Notes: generated by a model not told the origin, from the letters alone. A stretch of 64,000 nucleotides of DNA from JAAFIP01 sp043774625 (GCA_043774625.1 JAYVTG010000054.1:6781-70780), one strand, 5' to 3'. Shown: positions 32,591 through 41,513, counted from the first letter of the stretch. Program-made: numbers and translations.

Positions 32591-35164
32591 ATGTCACTCG
32601 TCAATTCCAGCCAGCCTTCCCTAGAGAGCCCCAGCGCATTTGGCCCAGCCGGCCTGCCTGCCAGCGCGCCCTGGTACCAGCGCTGGTGGCGTGCGCAGTC
32701 GGCGCACAGGCAAGACCGCTTTGCCATGCTGGCCCCGCTGATTGCCGTGATGCTGTTTTTGGCCGCCATCGTCGCCGCATTTACCTACCTGCGTGCAGAA
32801 GAAATGGACCGCGAGCAAGAAGCCGTCAAACGCGATGTGGAATATGCCCAGCAGCGCCTGCGCCTGCGCCTTTTAGAGCGGCAAGAACAGCTCATGCGCC
32901 TGGCTGCAGACGTCAATAACAAGCAAATCGATGCCGAAGAATTCGTCACCCAGGCCGAAAACCTGGTGCAGCAATACCCCGAGCTGCAGTCTGTTGTGTG
33001 GGTAGACGCCAAGCGGCGCGTCAAAATGGGTTACACATCGCCCAGCGTGCCCGGTGCGCAACTGCGCGTGCCTGGCGACGTACTCAAGGCGGGCGAGGCC
33101 GAAAGCACCTTCAGCCTGGCGCGTGACCTGCGCCAGGCCATTTATTCCAGCCCCTTTGGCGGCAGCACCAGCACGGTGGCCATTTTGCAATTGCATGTGC
33201 CGTTGACCGACCAGGGCCGTTTTAGCGGCGTGGTGCTGGGCGAATACAGCATAGACGGGCTGATGCGCTACGCCGTGCCTAGCGAAATCAGCGCCAAACA
33301 CGCAGTAGCTCTACTGGGCGACAAAAGCCAACTGCTGGCGGGCAACACCGCACCCGTGCGCAGCGCCAACCCCGTAGCGCGCCTGCTGCCTTGGAACCAA
33401 GATGCCAACGAATACGAGGTGCCCGTCTCACCCGTGGGCAATGGCCTGATACTGCGCGCCACCGCTTACCGCACATCGGTCGGGGTGATTGGCAGTGGCT
33501 TGTTTTGGCTGGTGACCGTGCTCAGCCTGATGACCGCGTGGATGCTGGTGGGCAACTGGCGACACACGCGCAGGCGCATGCGCACGCAGGTAGCACTCAT
33601 TAAAGAAACCAACTTTCGCCGTGCGATGGAAAACTCCATGCTCACCGGCATGCGTGCGCTGGACTTGCAAGGCCGTATTACCTACGTCAACCCCGCGTTT
33701 TGCCAAATGACGGGCTGGTCTGAAGGCGAGCTGGTAGGCCGCATGGCGCCCTTTCCATACTGGCCCGATGAAGACCGCGAATTGCTGACCGCGCGGCTGG
33801 AAGACGAGCTGCATGGCCGCACCACGTCGGGCGGCTTTCAGGTGCGGGTTAAACGCAAAGACAGCGCCATTTTTGACGTACGCATGTACGTGTCGCCTCT
33901 CATCGACCCCAAAGGCGCACAAACCGGCTGGATGACGTCGATGACCGACATCACCGAGCCCAACCGTGTGCGCAAGCAGTTGACCGAGTCTTACGAGCGC
34001 TTTACCACCGTGCTGGAAAGCCTGGACGCTAGCGTGTCTGTAGCGCCCCTGGGCAGTGAAGACCTGCTGTTTGCCAACAAGCTGTATCGCCAGTGGTTTG
34101 GCTCGCGCACCGAAGGGCATTTGAACCTGGTAGCCCAGGCCGGGCGGCCCGACACGCCGCGCGGCGAGGCAGACGACGAGGTAGACAGCCTGGTAGGCCT
34201 GCCCCTGGGTGAGCTGACCACGGCCAAGAGCGAGAACGCCGAAATTTTTATCACCAGCCTGAACAAGTGGCTGGAAGTGCGTTCGCGCTATTTAACCTGG
34301 ACCGACGGGCGACTGGCGCAGATGGTGATTGCCACCGACATTACCCCGCGCCGCCATGCCGAAGAACAATCGGCGGCGCAGGCAGAGCGCGCACATTCAG
34401 CTAGCCGCTTGATCACCATGGGCGAGATGGCGTCTAGCGTAGCGCACGAGCTGAACCAGCCATTGACGGCGATCAACAACTATTGCAATGGCATGGTCAG
34501 CCGCATCAAGGGCAAGCAAATCAATGAAGAAGACATGCTGGCCGCACTAGAAAAAACCGCCAAGCAAGCCCAGCGCGCGGGGCAAATCATTCACCGTATT
34601 CGCAGCTTCGTCAAACGCTCTGAACCTAACCGCACGCTGTCCGACATCAGCACCATGGTGAGCGAAGCGGTGGAACTGGCCGAGATTGAAATGCGCAGGC
34701 GCAATGTGCGTTTGTCGCATTACGTAGCCGCGCGCTTGCCGCCCCTGCTGGTAGACCCGATTTTGATTGAACAGGTGCTGGTCAACCTGATGAAAAACGC
34801 AGCCGAGTCGATTGACATGGCGAATCGCCCCACGCCCCGGCGCAGTGTAGAACTGCGGGTGCTGCCGCGCCATTTGGACGGCGTGGGCCAGGTGGCTGAA
34901 TTTGTGGTGACCGACTCGGGCAAGGGCCTGGCACCCGAGGTAATGCAGCGCCTGTATGAGGCGTTTTTCTCGACCAAGGCCGAGGGTATGGGCATTGGCC
35001 TGAACCTGTGCCGTAGTATTGTGGAATCTCACCAGGGCCGGATGCAGGCCGAGAACCTCTACAATGGCCCTGAGGTGGCGGGTTGCCGCTTCAGCTTTTG
35101 GTTACCGATGGCCCAGGCCAGCGCACCGGCGGCTGAAGACCACAACCATGCCGCTATAAAATAG
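32591..35164 (+). CDS. PAS-domain sensor histidine kinase (DctS/FixL-like)
   Basis: An 857-residue membrane kinase. Domains in order: membrane segment at about residues 45-65 (LIAVMLFLAAIVAAFTYL), a periplasmic sensor region of about 230 residues, a second membrane segment, a PAS domain (TYVNPAFCQMTGWSEGELVG), a second diverged PAS, HisKA with VAHELNQPLTAINNY (phosphoacceptor His) and HATPase (NLMKNAAES, TDSGKGLAPE, GMGIGLNLC). AGGA lies 9 nt before the ATG. It pairs with the FixJ-type regulator 53 bp downstream, as in dicarboxylate-sensing DctS-DctR; the ligand is not known. The last residues AIK and the TAG stop lie in a repeat copy. Confidence 0.9.
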   Translation: MSLVNSSQPSLESPSAFGPAGLPASAPWYQRWWRAQSAHRQDRFAMLAPLIAVMLFLAAIVAAFTYLRAEEMDREQEAVKRDVEYAQQRLRLRLLERQEQLMRLAADVNNKQIDAEEFVTQAENLVQQYPELQSVVWVDAKRRVKMGYTSPSVPGAQLRVPGDVLKAGEAESTFSLARDLRQAIYSSPFGGSTSTVAILQLHVPLTDQGRFSGVVLGEYSIDGLMRYAVPSEISAKHAVALLGDKSQLLAGNTAPVRSANPVARLLPWNQDANEYEVPVSPVGNGLILRATAYRTSVGVIGSGLFWLVTVLSLMTAWMLVGNWRHTRRRMRTQVALIKETNFRRAMENSMLTGMRALDLQGRITYVNPAFCQMTGWSEGELVGRMAPFPYWPDEDRELLTARLEDELHGRTTSGGFQVRVKRKDSAIFDVRMYVSPLIDPKGAQTGWMTSMTDITEPNRVRKQLTESYERFTTVLESLDASVSVAPLGSEDLLFANKLYRQWFGSRTEGHLNLVAQAGRPDTPRGEADDEVDSLVGLPLGELTTAKSENAEIFITSLNKWLEVRSRYLTWTDGRLAQMVIATDITPRRHAEEQSAAQAERAHSASRLITMGEMASSVAHELNQPLTAINNYCNGMVSRIKGKQINEEDMLAALEKTAKQAQRAGQIIHRIRSFVKRSEPNRTLSDISTMVSEAVELAEIEMRRRNVRLSHYVAARLPPLLVDPILIEQVLVNLMKNAAESIDMANRPTPRRSVELRVLPRHLDGVGQVAEFVVTDSGKGLAPEVMQRLYEAFFSTKAEGMGIGLNLCRSIVESHQGRMQAENLYNGPEVAGCRFSFWLPMAQASAPAAEDHNHAAIK

Positions 35165-35193
35165 ATAGCTGCCTGCGCATAGTTGGCGCTGAC
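35153..35193 (+). repeat. 41-bp dispersed repeat supplying the end of the kinase gene
   Basis: Sense copy GCTATAAAATAGATAGCTGC then CTGCGCATAGTTGGCGCTG. Encodes the kinase C-terminal AIK and stop. Confidence 0.85.
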
Positions 35194-35217
35194 ATTTGAC
35201 TAAAAAGGTCTTCAAAC

Positions 35218-35850
35218 ATGAGCTTGATCCCAAAAAAAGGTACCGTGTACGTGGTGGACGACGACGAGGCCGTGCGCGACTCGCTGCAGTGGCTGCTGGA
35301 AGGCAAAGACTACCGGGTGCGCTGTTACGATTCTGCCGAGACCTTTTTGGCCCGTTACGACCAGCGTGAAGTCGCCTGTGTGATCGTGGACATTCGCATG
35401 GGCGGCATGACCGGCCTGGAGCTGCAAGACAAGCTGATCGAACGCAAGTCACCCTTGCCCATCATGTTCATCACCGGCCATGGCGACGTGCCCATGGCGG
35501 TAGACACCATGAAAAAAGGCGCAATGGATTTCATCCAGAAGCCTTTTAAGGAAGAAGAATTGGTAAGCCTGGTAGAGCGCATGCTGGAGCAGGCGCGCGC
35601 CAGTTTTGCAGGCCACCAGCAAGCTGCCAGCCGCGATGCGCTGCTGTCCAAGCTGACGGGGCGCGAGGCGCAGGTGCTGGAGCGCATTGTCGCGGGCCGG
35701 CTGAACAAACAGATTGCCGACGACTTGGGCATCAGCATCAAGACGGTAGAAGCGCACCGTGCCAACATCATGGAAAAGCTGAACGCGAATACCGTGGCAG
35801 ACTTGCTCAAGATTGCACTGGGACAAAACGCACCGAAGGCTGGAGCCTAA
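35218..35850 (+). CDS. Response regulator, FixJ/LuxR type
   Basis: A 210-residue regulator. The receiver domain has VVDDDEAVRDSL and the phosphorylation Asp in CVIVDIRMGGMTG, then the conserved Lys in FIQKPFKEEEL. The LuxR-type HTH has LTGREAQVLERIVAGRLNKQIADDLGISIKTVEAHRANIMEKL. AAGG lies about 10 nt upstream of the ATG. It is the cognate partner of the kinase just upstream. The targets are not visible in the window; no transporter operon adjoins it. Confidence 0.93.
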   Translation: MSLIPKKGTVYVVDDDEAVRDSLQWLLEGKDYRVRCYDSAETFLARYDQREVACVIVDIRMGGMTGLELQDKLIERKSPLPIMFITGHGDVPMAVDTMKKGAMDFIQKPFKEEELVSLVERMLEQARASFAGHQQAASRDALLSKLTGREAQVLERIVAGRLNKQIADDLGISIKTVEAHRANIMEKLNANTVADLLKIALGQNAPKAGA

Positions 35851-35880
35851 CGCAAACCAGCGTTTCTGCGATTTGTAGTC

Positions 35881-35921
35881 GCTATTTATTTAGTAGCTGC
35901 CCGCGCACATTCCATATGGGC
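35881..35921 (+). repeat. 41-bp dispersed repeat, intergenic
   Basis: Sense copy GCTATTTATTTAGTAGCTGC with CCGCGCACATTCC; the right end is diverged (ATATGGGC). Confidence 0.85.
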
Positions 35922-35961
35922 TGCGGGCATTTTTATTGTTTTATTGAAGTTTGATTTTTAC

Positions 35962-36816
35962 ATGACAGCTAAGCTTATCGACGGCAACGCCCTCTCTGCC
36001 CAACTGCGCAGCGACATTGCCAAACGAGCCGCCGCACTCAAATCCAAAGGCATCACTCCCGGCCTGGCCGTGGTACTGGTAGGCGACAGCCCCGCCAGCC
36101 AGGTGTATGTGCGTAACAAGGTCAAGGCCTGCCAAGACAACGGCCTGCATTCGGTGCTGGAAAAGTACGACGCCAGCATGACCGAGGCAGCCTTGCTGGC
36201 CCGCGTAGACGCGCTCAACCATGACCCGCTCATTCACGGCATTTTGGTGCAACTGCCCTTGCCTGCGCACATCGACGCACACAAGGTGATCGAAGCCATA
36301 TCGCCCGCCAAAGATGTAGATGGCTTTCATGTTGCCAGTGCAGGCGCGCTCATGGTGGGCCAGCCCGGTTTTTGGCCCTGCACGCCCTATGGCTGCATGA
36401 AAATGCTCGAATCAATTGGCTTCAACCTCAAAGGCAAACACGCCGTGGTGATTGGCCGCAGCAATATCGTCGGCAAACCCATGGCCATGATGTTGCTTGC
36501 GCAGAGCGCCACCGTCACCATCTGCCACAGCGCCACCGCCAACCTCAAAGCCATGACGTTGCAGGCCGACGTGGTGGTAGCCGCAGTCGGCAAACGCAAC
36601 GTGCTGACGGCCGACATGGTTAAACCTGGCGCCGTCGTCATCGACGTGGGCATGAACCGCAATGATGAAGGCAAGTTGTGCGGCGATGTGGACTTTGCCG
36701 GCGTGAAAGAAGTTGCCAGCTACATCACCCCCGTGCCAGGCGGCGTGGGGCCGATGACGATTACCATGTTGCTGGTCAATACGATTGAAGCAGCAGAGAC
36801 TTTACTAGCTAAATAG
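35962..36816 (+). CDS. folD: Methylenetetrahydrofolate dehydrogenase / cyclohydrolase
   Basis: Bifunctional FolD of 284 residues, interconverting methylene-, methenyl- and formyl-tetrahydrofolate. Motifs are LAVVLVGDSPASQVYVRNKVKAC (catalytic Lys), HGILVQLPLPAHID, and the NADP site VVIGRSNIVGKPMAMML, with PGGVGPMTITMLL at the end. The ATG at 35962 fits the family N-terminus better than an in-frame codon six codons upstream. Repeat copies flank the gene on both sides (35881 and 36824). Confidence 0.97.
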   Translation: MTAKLIDGNALSAQLRSDIAKRAAALKSKGITPGLAVVLVGDSPASQVYVRNKVKACQDNGLHSVLEKYDASMTEAALLARVDALNHDPLIHGILVQLPLPAHIDAHKVIEAISPAKDVDGFHVASAGALMVGQPGFWPCTPYGCMKMLESIGFNLKGKHAVVIGRSNIVGKPMAMMLLAQSATVTICHSATANLKAMTLQADVVVAAVGKRNVLTADMVKPGAVVIDVGMNRNDEGKLCGDVDFAGVKEVASYITPVPGGVGPMTITMLLVNTIEAAETLLAK

Positions 36817-36823
36817 GCCGGTA

Positions 36824-36864
36824 GCCAGCACAGAATATGCGAGAGCAGCTATGAAAAATATAGT
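36824..36864 (-). repeat. 41-bp dispersed repeat containing a start codon
   Basis: Reverse copy: GCCAGCACAGAATATGCGAG then AGCAGCTATGAAAAATATAG. The ATG at 36851 inside it is the apparent start of the next gene. Confidence 0.88.
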
Positions 36865-38362
36865 AAGCTTGCCGCAATGTATCAGCTTTGCGCACCAACT
36901 GGCGCTGCACGGCATCGCTGCCACCCAGCATATTGAACAAACCGCTGCCGCCACCCTGCCCCCGCACACCCTGATGCAGCGCGCTGGCTTGGCTGTGGCG
37001 CGCCTGGCATGCGCCGTGGCCCCGCACGCACGCAGCGTGTGGCTGGCCTGCGGGCCAGGTAATAACGGTGGCGATGGCTTGGAGGCGGCTCTGCATTTGC
37101 AGCGCTGGGGGCGCAACCCGGTGGTTACCTGGCTGGGTGACGAGGCGCGCTGCCCTGCGGATGCCCAAGCATCGCTGCTACGTGCGCGTGCAGCGGGTGT
37201 TGCGTTTGCAGACGCGCCGCCTGCAAGTTTTGACGTAGCCGTAGACGCCTTGCTGGGCATTGGCGGTGGTTCGCGTGCACTGCCTGCCAGCATGCAAACC
37301 TGGCTGCTGAACATGCACGCCAGCCCGGCGCCCGTGCTGTGTGTGGACGTACCCAGCGGCTTGCATGCCGACACTGGCTGCTACACCGACCCTGCATTTG
37401 CTACACAATTAATAGCTGCTCGCGCATATTCCACGCTGGCATTTGGCACATTTACCCTCAGTTTGCTGACCGTGAAGCCCGGCTTGTTCACCGCGCAGGG
37501 GCGCGATGCTGCAGGCCAGGTATGGCTGGACGATTTGCAAGTACAGCACACCGAGCCACCCACCGCCTGGCTGTTGGGCGGCGCTAGCGCCACCGCACCC
37601 CAGCGCCCGCACGCCAGCCACAAAGGCAGCTATGGCGACGTGGCCATCATTGGCGGGGCAGCGGGCATGACCGGCGCCGCCCTGCTGGCCGCTAGAGCAG
37701 CCTTGCACAGCGGCGCAGGCCGCGTCTTCGTTGGCCTGCTGGGCGACGGCATGCAGGTAGACCCCACACAACCCGAGCTGATGTTGCGCAGCGTTGAAGC
37801 GCTGGACTTGCAAAGCAGCAGTGTCGTATGCGGCTGCGGCGGTGGCAACGCCGTGCGCGCCGCGTTGCCCCGCGTGCTGTCCACTGCAACGCAACTGGTG
37901 CTGGACGCCGATGCTCTGAACGCGATAGCAACCGACCCAGGCCTGCAAACGCTGCTAAAGCAGCGCCACGCCCGCGGCTTGGCCACTGTGCTCACCCCCC
38001 ACCCGCTGGAGGCAGCCCGCCTGCTGGGCAGCAACACGCAAGCCGTGCAAGCCCATCGCCTCAAGGCCGCGCAACAATTGGCCGACCTGTACCACTGCAC
38101 GGTTGTGCTCAAAGGCTCAGGCAGCGTGATTGCCAGCGCGGGCCAGGTGCCGTGCATCAACCCTACTGGCAATGCTAGGCTGGCTACGGCGGGCACGGGG
38201 GACGTATTGGCGGGCATGGTAGGCGCGTTGCTGGCGCGGGGTAGCTCTGCGCATCAGTCTGCTTGCGAGGCGGTGTATGCGCATGGCTTGGCTGCTGATG
38301 ACTGGCCGTCGCATTCTGCTTTGACTGCGGATGTGCTGGCTCGGTCTGTCTGCTGCTCTTAG
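36851..38362 (+). CDS. nnr: Bifunctional NAD(P)HX epimerase / ADP-dependent dehydratase
   Basis: A 503-residue YjeF-type repair enzyme. The N-terminal epimerase domain has TLMQRAGLAVARLA, GPGNNGGDGLEAALHL and DALLGIGG. The C-terminal carbohydrate-kinase-like dehydratase has GDVAIIGGAAGMTGAALLAARAAL, VLTPHPLEAARLL and NPTGNARLATAGTGDVLAG. It repairs hydrated NAD(P)H. The ATG lies within a repeat copy, and no SD is evident. A second, near-consensus copy is read in frame at residues 184-197 (ATQLIAARAYSTLA), lengthening the loop just before the KPGLFT strand of the epimerase domain by roughly a dozen residues relative to homologues I recall. Confidence 0.95.
   Translation: MKNIVSLPQCISFAHQLALHGIAATQHIEQTAAATLPPHTLMQRAGLAVARLACAVAPHARSVWLACGPGNNGGDGLEAALHLQRWGRNPVVTWLGDEARCPADAQASLLRARAAGVAFADAPPASFDVAVDALLGIGGGSRALPASMQTWLLNMHASPAPVLCVDVPSGLHADTGCYTDPAFATQLIAARAYSTLAFGTFTLSLLTVKPGLFTAQGRDAAGQVWLDDLQVQHTEPPTAWLLGGASATAPQRPHASHKGSYGDVAIIGGAAGMTGAALLAARAALHSGAGRVFVGLLGDGMQVDPTQPELMLRSVEALDLQSSSVVCGCGGGNAVRAALPRVLSTATQLVLDADALNAIATDPGLQTLLKQRHARGLATVLTPHPLEAARLLGSNTQAVQAHRLKAAQQLADLYHCTVVLKGSGSVIASAGQVPCINPTGNARLATAGTGDVLAGMVGALLARGSSAHQSACEAVYAHGLAADDWPSHSALTADVLARSVCCS
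37400..37440 (+). repeat. 41-bp dispersed repeat, in-frame inside the NAD(P)HX repair gene
   Basis: Near-consensus sense copy: GCTACACAATTAATAGCTGC then TCGCGCATATTCCACGCTGG. The shared flank ATTTGGC after it also occurs in pepN's copy. Confidence 0.95.
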
Positions 38363-38412
38363 GGCCTTTACATACTTTGGCTTCGCTCGAATCAATAAAA
38401 TCGCACGAACAT

Positions 38413-38429
38413 ATATCAATAGATGATAT
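38413..38429 (+). promoter_or_regulatory. Dyad upstream of the DUF6516/HTH module
   Basis: ATATCA and TGATAT form a 6-bp inverted repeat 10 bp before the first gene of the module, a likely autoregulatory operator. Confidence 0.5.
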
Positions 38430-38438
38430 GATTAACGC

Positions 38439-38810
38439 ATGGAAAAAACGGTTGATTCTGGGCTAGCGAATCTTCTGCAGCTAAACGACTCGGTGCTAGA
38501 CCAAGGTGATGGGTATTGGATCAAAATTGTGGCCTGGCAGGTTGCACCTAGTTTGGATATGCCTCATGGTATTCGTTACAGCTTGACCTTGCATGAGCCT
38601 TTGGGGCAGCGCATTATGGGGTACGACAATGCCCACGGCGTGAAGCCTGCCAGCAAGTTCAAACACGCGGGGCAGCGCTTGCCATATGACCACAAGCACC
38701 GCCATGCCACCGACGTAGGTGTGCATTACACCTACGTAAACGCACACCAGTTGCTGAGCGATTTTTTTGTTGAAGCTGACATAGTGCTGGTACAGCACAA
38801 ATTAGCTTGA
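38439..38810 (+). CDS. DUF6516 toxin-like protein
   Basis: A 123-residue protein with RYSLTLHEPLGQRIMGYDNAH and YDHKHRHATDVGVHYTY, which match the DUF6516 family that I know as a putative toxin paired with a small HTH protein. The mechanism is unknown to me. It is followed 33 bp later by such an HTH gene. The local sequence is poorer in G+C than the flanking housekeeping genes. Confidence 0.78.
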   Translation: MEKTVDSGLANLLQLNDSVLDQGDGYWIKIVAWQVAPSLDMPHGIRYSLTLHEPLGQRIMGYDNAHGVKPASKFKHAGQRLPYDHKHRHATDVGVHYTYVNAHQLLSDFFVEADIVLVQHKLA

Positions 38811-38843
38811 ATGGTCTGAAATAAGACTGAAAAGGAGTTGAAT

Positions 38844-39203
38844 ATGAAAGCAATTACGGTCGGCATAATGCCTCAAGACCAAATACGAGCCCGAATTTTG
38901 GGCATCGCCAAAGGTGACATCAAGCCCAAAGCAGGTGACCCCAAAGTGTGGTTTACCTCGATGCGTTCGCTAGCCGAAGTGCTGAGCGATGAAAATCGCG
39001 CTTTGCTCAAAGTTATTTGGGACACCAAACCCACATCCATTGCCATGCTGGCCGAGTTAACACACCGCAAGCCGAGCAACCTTTCTCGCACGCTGAAAAC
39101 AATGGCAAATTACGGCTTTGTTGAAATGCGCCCCGTCAACGCCAGGCAAGTACAACCAGTAGCGCGGGCAGTGGATTTTAGAATTACTGCAAATGCTTCA
39201 TAA
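38844..39203 (+). CDS. Winged-HTH regulator, likely antitoxin partner
   Basis: A 119-residue protein. The middle (LAEVLSDENRALLKVIWD, then AMLAELTHRKPSNLSRTLKTM and NYGFVEM) is a MarR-like winged helix-turn-helix. A strong AAAGGAG before the ATG at 38844 supports that start over an in-frame TTG at 38838. It is the second gene of a two-gene module with DUF6516 and probably represses it through the dyad upstream. Confidence 0.8.
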   Translation: MKAITVGIMPQDQIRARILGIAKGDIKPKAGDPKVWFTSMRSLAEVLSDENRALLKVIWDTKPTSIAMLAELTHRKPSNLSRTLKTMANYGFVEMRPVNARQVQPVARAVDFRITANAS

Positions 39204-39291
39204 ATATTTTGCAGTCCGGTAAAGTTTCGGGTTTGCCCGGAAGTCCACGGGGTCAGGTCTTTTAGCATCATATTGCTCATAAATTTCAGCT

Positions 39292-39540
39292 TCACTCTGC
39301 AAGCAATTTACACAGCCCCAGCACCCTGCTGGCGGATAGCTCCAGGCCGTTAGGCCAGCACAGTGCACCTGCGTCAATGAAGGCTTTAGAGAAATAGCTT
39401 TTGTCTCGCAGAGGCTTTAGCAGGCTGCCGCTGCGCCCGGCAAGGTAGGCGGCGCCATCAAAATGCCCCGATTCACCGCTGGAAAAGGTGATATCTAAAT
39501 TGAAATCACTCACGGGCTCGCATTTCAAAATCTTAATCAC
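39292..39540 (-). CDS. DUF2442 family protein
   Basis: An 82-residue protein with the DUF2442 pattern VSDFNLDITFSSGESGHFD and WPNGLELSA. DUF2442 genes commonly pair with DUF4160, and the two are considered toxin-antitoxin-like. It overlaps the upstream DUF4160 stop by 8 bp, so they are co-translated. Confidence 0.82.
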   Translation of the reverse strand: MIKILKCEPVSDFNLDITFSSGESGHFDGAAYLAGRSGSLLKPLRDKSYFSKAFIDAGALCWPNGLELSASRVLGLCKLLAE

Positions 39541-39799
39541 GGTCGGCTCCTTGGATTTTGTTCAAAGGTTCAAAGTTTTGGGCTCGTTGCCAATTATCGA
39601 GCAATTCAGCTTGATGAACCAAGCACCAATCCTTAACAATGCTGGCAACCTTTCTGGGCAGCTCGCCTTCGCGCACCAAACCCGTCTGCACCTCAACCAA
39701 AGCTTCAAAGCCTTGGTACTCCGCGTGAATGTGGATCGGCGGATGATCGTCGTGCCACATGCGGATGATGATGCCGAAAAAGGTGGAGATGGTGGGCAT
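39533..39799 (-). CDS. DUF4160 family protein
   Basis: About 88 residues from the ATG at 39799, which opens the family-typical MPTISTFFGIIIRMWHDDH, then PPIHIHAEYQGFEALV. A longer frame exists upstream to 39871 but is not family-like. No RBS is clear. Pairs with DUF2442 (8-bp overlap). The conserved HHPPHxH-like residues suggest a metal or nucleic acid role, which is unproven. Confidence 0.8.
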   Translation of the reverse strand: MPTISTFFGIIIRMWHDDHPPIHIHAEYQGFEALVEVQTGLVREGELPRKVASIVKDWCLVHQAELLDNWQRAQNFEPLNKIQGADRD

Positions 39800-39929
39800 G
39801 AGAAGATGATTGAGATGGAGGGATATTTGGTCAGATCTTTTATTATCACATCCAGCAATCAGCTCGCTCACAAACCCTTCACGATCCGGCTCACTGAAGT
39901 GCAGTGAAGCCCAAAATGCTGGGTGATGG

Positions 39930-40104
39930 CTTACATGGTGTAGTGGCCGCTGGCAAAAGCTGACTGAATGGCAGTATTGCGGTCTTGGGGCCGCTCGGCT
40001 TGGTAGGATTGCAATTGCTTCTTCACGGTCTTGCGCTGATGCGCTGGCACTTCTTGCTATTGGACTGAAGGCTTGGTCGATTGCGCTTTGCCCAGCTTGT
40101 TCAT
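39930..40104 (-). pseudogene. Remnant of a small protein gene with an internal TAG
   Basis: The reverse frame from ATG 40104 reads MNKLGKAQSTKPSVQ, then TAG, then continues in frame to QSYQAERPQDRNTAI and SAFASGHYTM with a natural stop. The tail resembles the region before an HTH in REP-type transposases and related small proteins. It is too short to assign and may be chance. The rest of 39872-40162 holds nothing I recognise. Confidence 0.3.
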
Positions 40105-40162
40105 ATCTTTTTCACAAAGCACTCATCGCCCCGACCCCTTTTCACAAATAGAAAATCTGGGT

Positions 40163-40414
40163 TTATTCAATCCGCAGCAACTTCCAAGCTTCCGTTTGCA
40201 GGGCTTGTGCAAATTTTGCTAAATTGCTCAGAGATACATTCCACACAGCTCTCTCTACTGCCGAAACGTAAGTTCTGTCTAAGTCGCATTCGAGGGCTGA
40301 ATCTTCTTGTGACCAGCCTTTTTCTAGTCGAAGCAAACGAATGTTGTAAGCAAGCACCCGTCGAAAATCACCTAACGGTGGTTTTTTGATCGGAATACTT
40401 AGCTGTTTTGGCAT
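40163..40414 (-). CDS. XRE-family transcriptional regulator
   Basis: An 83-residue protein with a Cro/C1 HTH: RRVLAYNIRLLRLEKGWSQE, then DLDRTYVSAVERAVWNVSLSNLAKFAQAL. There is no extra domain. It diverges from the low-complexity lipoprotein gene. It may be a solitary regulator, as seen with restriction-modification or toxin genes, but no partner is adjacent. Confidence 0.85.
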   Translation of the reverse strand: MPKQLSIPIKKPPLGDFRRVLAYNIRLLRLEKGWSQEDSALECDLDRTYVSAVERAVWNVSLSNLAKFAQALQTEAWKLLRIE

Positions 40415-40517
40415 CCTTATAGATTGCCAAAATGTTATATTTGCATCTACGGAGTTTGCTTCTCATTTAATTTTGAAGCACATGCCGTTATCCATCAATA
40501 TTTACAGGAGCAACAGG

Positions 40518-41321
40518 ATGAGCAATAGGTTGAAAACAAAATTATTTGCTACGACAGCAGCGGCCATGACTTTATTGGCATGTGGCGGTGGTGGCACTTC
40601 ATCTTCGCCGAGCACTAGCTCAACCGTGACCACGACCACGAGTTTTGGCTCTCCCGAGAGAGTTTATGCAGGAACGACATCGAGTACGACATCTCCTAAT
40701 TTTCAAATGCTGGTGCTTGAGAATAACGATGTGTGGTCACTTTACGGTACGCAATCATCATCACAGTTTTTAGTTCGCGGATTTATTCAGGCAATAGGAA
40801 ATGCCTCTGGTGGTAATTACGCATCAACGGTGGCAAATGATTTTTCCGCGTCAGGAGTTGTTGGTAACGGCGCTGTGTCTGCGACATACAACAACACCGC
40901 AGGGACGATTTCAGGTGCAGCCTCGATCACAGGCTCTGGATCAGTTTCATTTTCCGGAGGGCCAATTTCAAGCTCTACCTATAACTACAACACAGCAGCA
41001 TTAATATCCAGCATTCAAGGCGCTTGGTCACTGTCAGCCATCACTGGAGAATCTCTATCCATCAATATCACTTCGACAGGTACTTTCACCGCCTTGTCGG
41101 GATTGGGGTGTAATTTTTCTGGCACGATTTCACCGCGATCTTCAGGAAAAAATGTCTTTAATGTAGCGATGACTTTTGGATCTAGTCCTTGTGCTTTGCC
41201 TGGGCAATCAGCATCTGGTATCGCACTCTCGTATCCAGTTACGGGAGGGAAAAATCAGCTCTTGATTGCTGGATTCAACACCACGCGAACAGCAGGGACA
41301 GCAGCATTTGGGATACGGTAA
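40518..41321 (+). CDS. Low-complexity secreted lipoprotein
   Basis: A 267-residue protein. A lipoprotein signal (TAAAMTLLACGGGG) is followed by a Ser/Thr-rich spacer and beta-rich sequence with many Gly/Ser/Thr/Asn residues. AGGAG and ATG at 40518 are well placed; the frame is open further upstream but without a better start. No domain is recognised. Low G+C and Asn/Ser/Thr bias differ from neighbouring genes, suggesting acquired DNA. Confidence 0.72.
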   Translation: MSNRLKTKLFATTAAAMTLLACGGGGTSSSPSTSSTVTTTTSFGSPERVYAGTTSSTTSPNFQMLVLENNDVWSLYGTQSSSQFLVRGFIQAIGNASGGNYASTVANDFSASGVVGNGAVSATYNNTAGTISGAASITGSGSVSFSGGPISSSTYNYNTAALISSIQGAWSLSAITGESLSINITSTGTFTALSGLGCNFSGTISPRSSGKNVFNVAMTFGSSPCALPGQSASGIALSYPVTGGKNQLLIAGFNTTRTAGTAAFGIR

Positions 41322-41340
41322 TTATTACTATCCTTGCTTT

Positions 41341-41368
41341 GATCGCTGGGAGAAAAGCTCCAGCGATC
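41341..41368 (+). terminator. Stem-loop after the lipoprotein gene
   Basis: GATCGCTGG...GAG pairs with CTC...CAGCGATC, a stem of about 12 bp. No good T-run follows, so terminator function is uncertain. Confidence 0.5.
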
Positions 41369-41513
41369 ACAATTGGGGTCACATCATAGGGGCCTTTACA
41401 TTAACTCTGAAGGTTAATGTCTTTAATCTTGTCATTATGCTGTAAAATAAACAGTAAACTATTAAATAAATACGGCTGTTTTATGCATATCATTAAAAAT
41501 TGCATTTTCTGCA

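Noticed and set aside
39930..40104. Intact REP-type transposase gene
   Set aside because: Only a short tail resembles such proteins and the frame has a stop; kept only as a low-confidence remnant.
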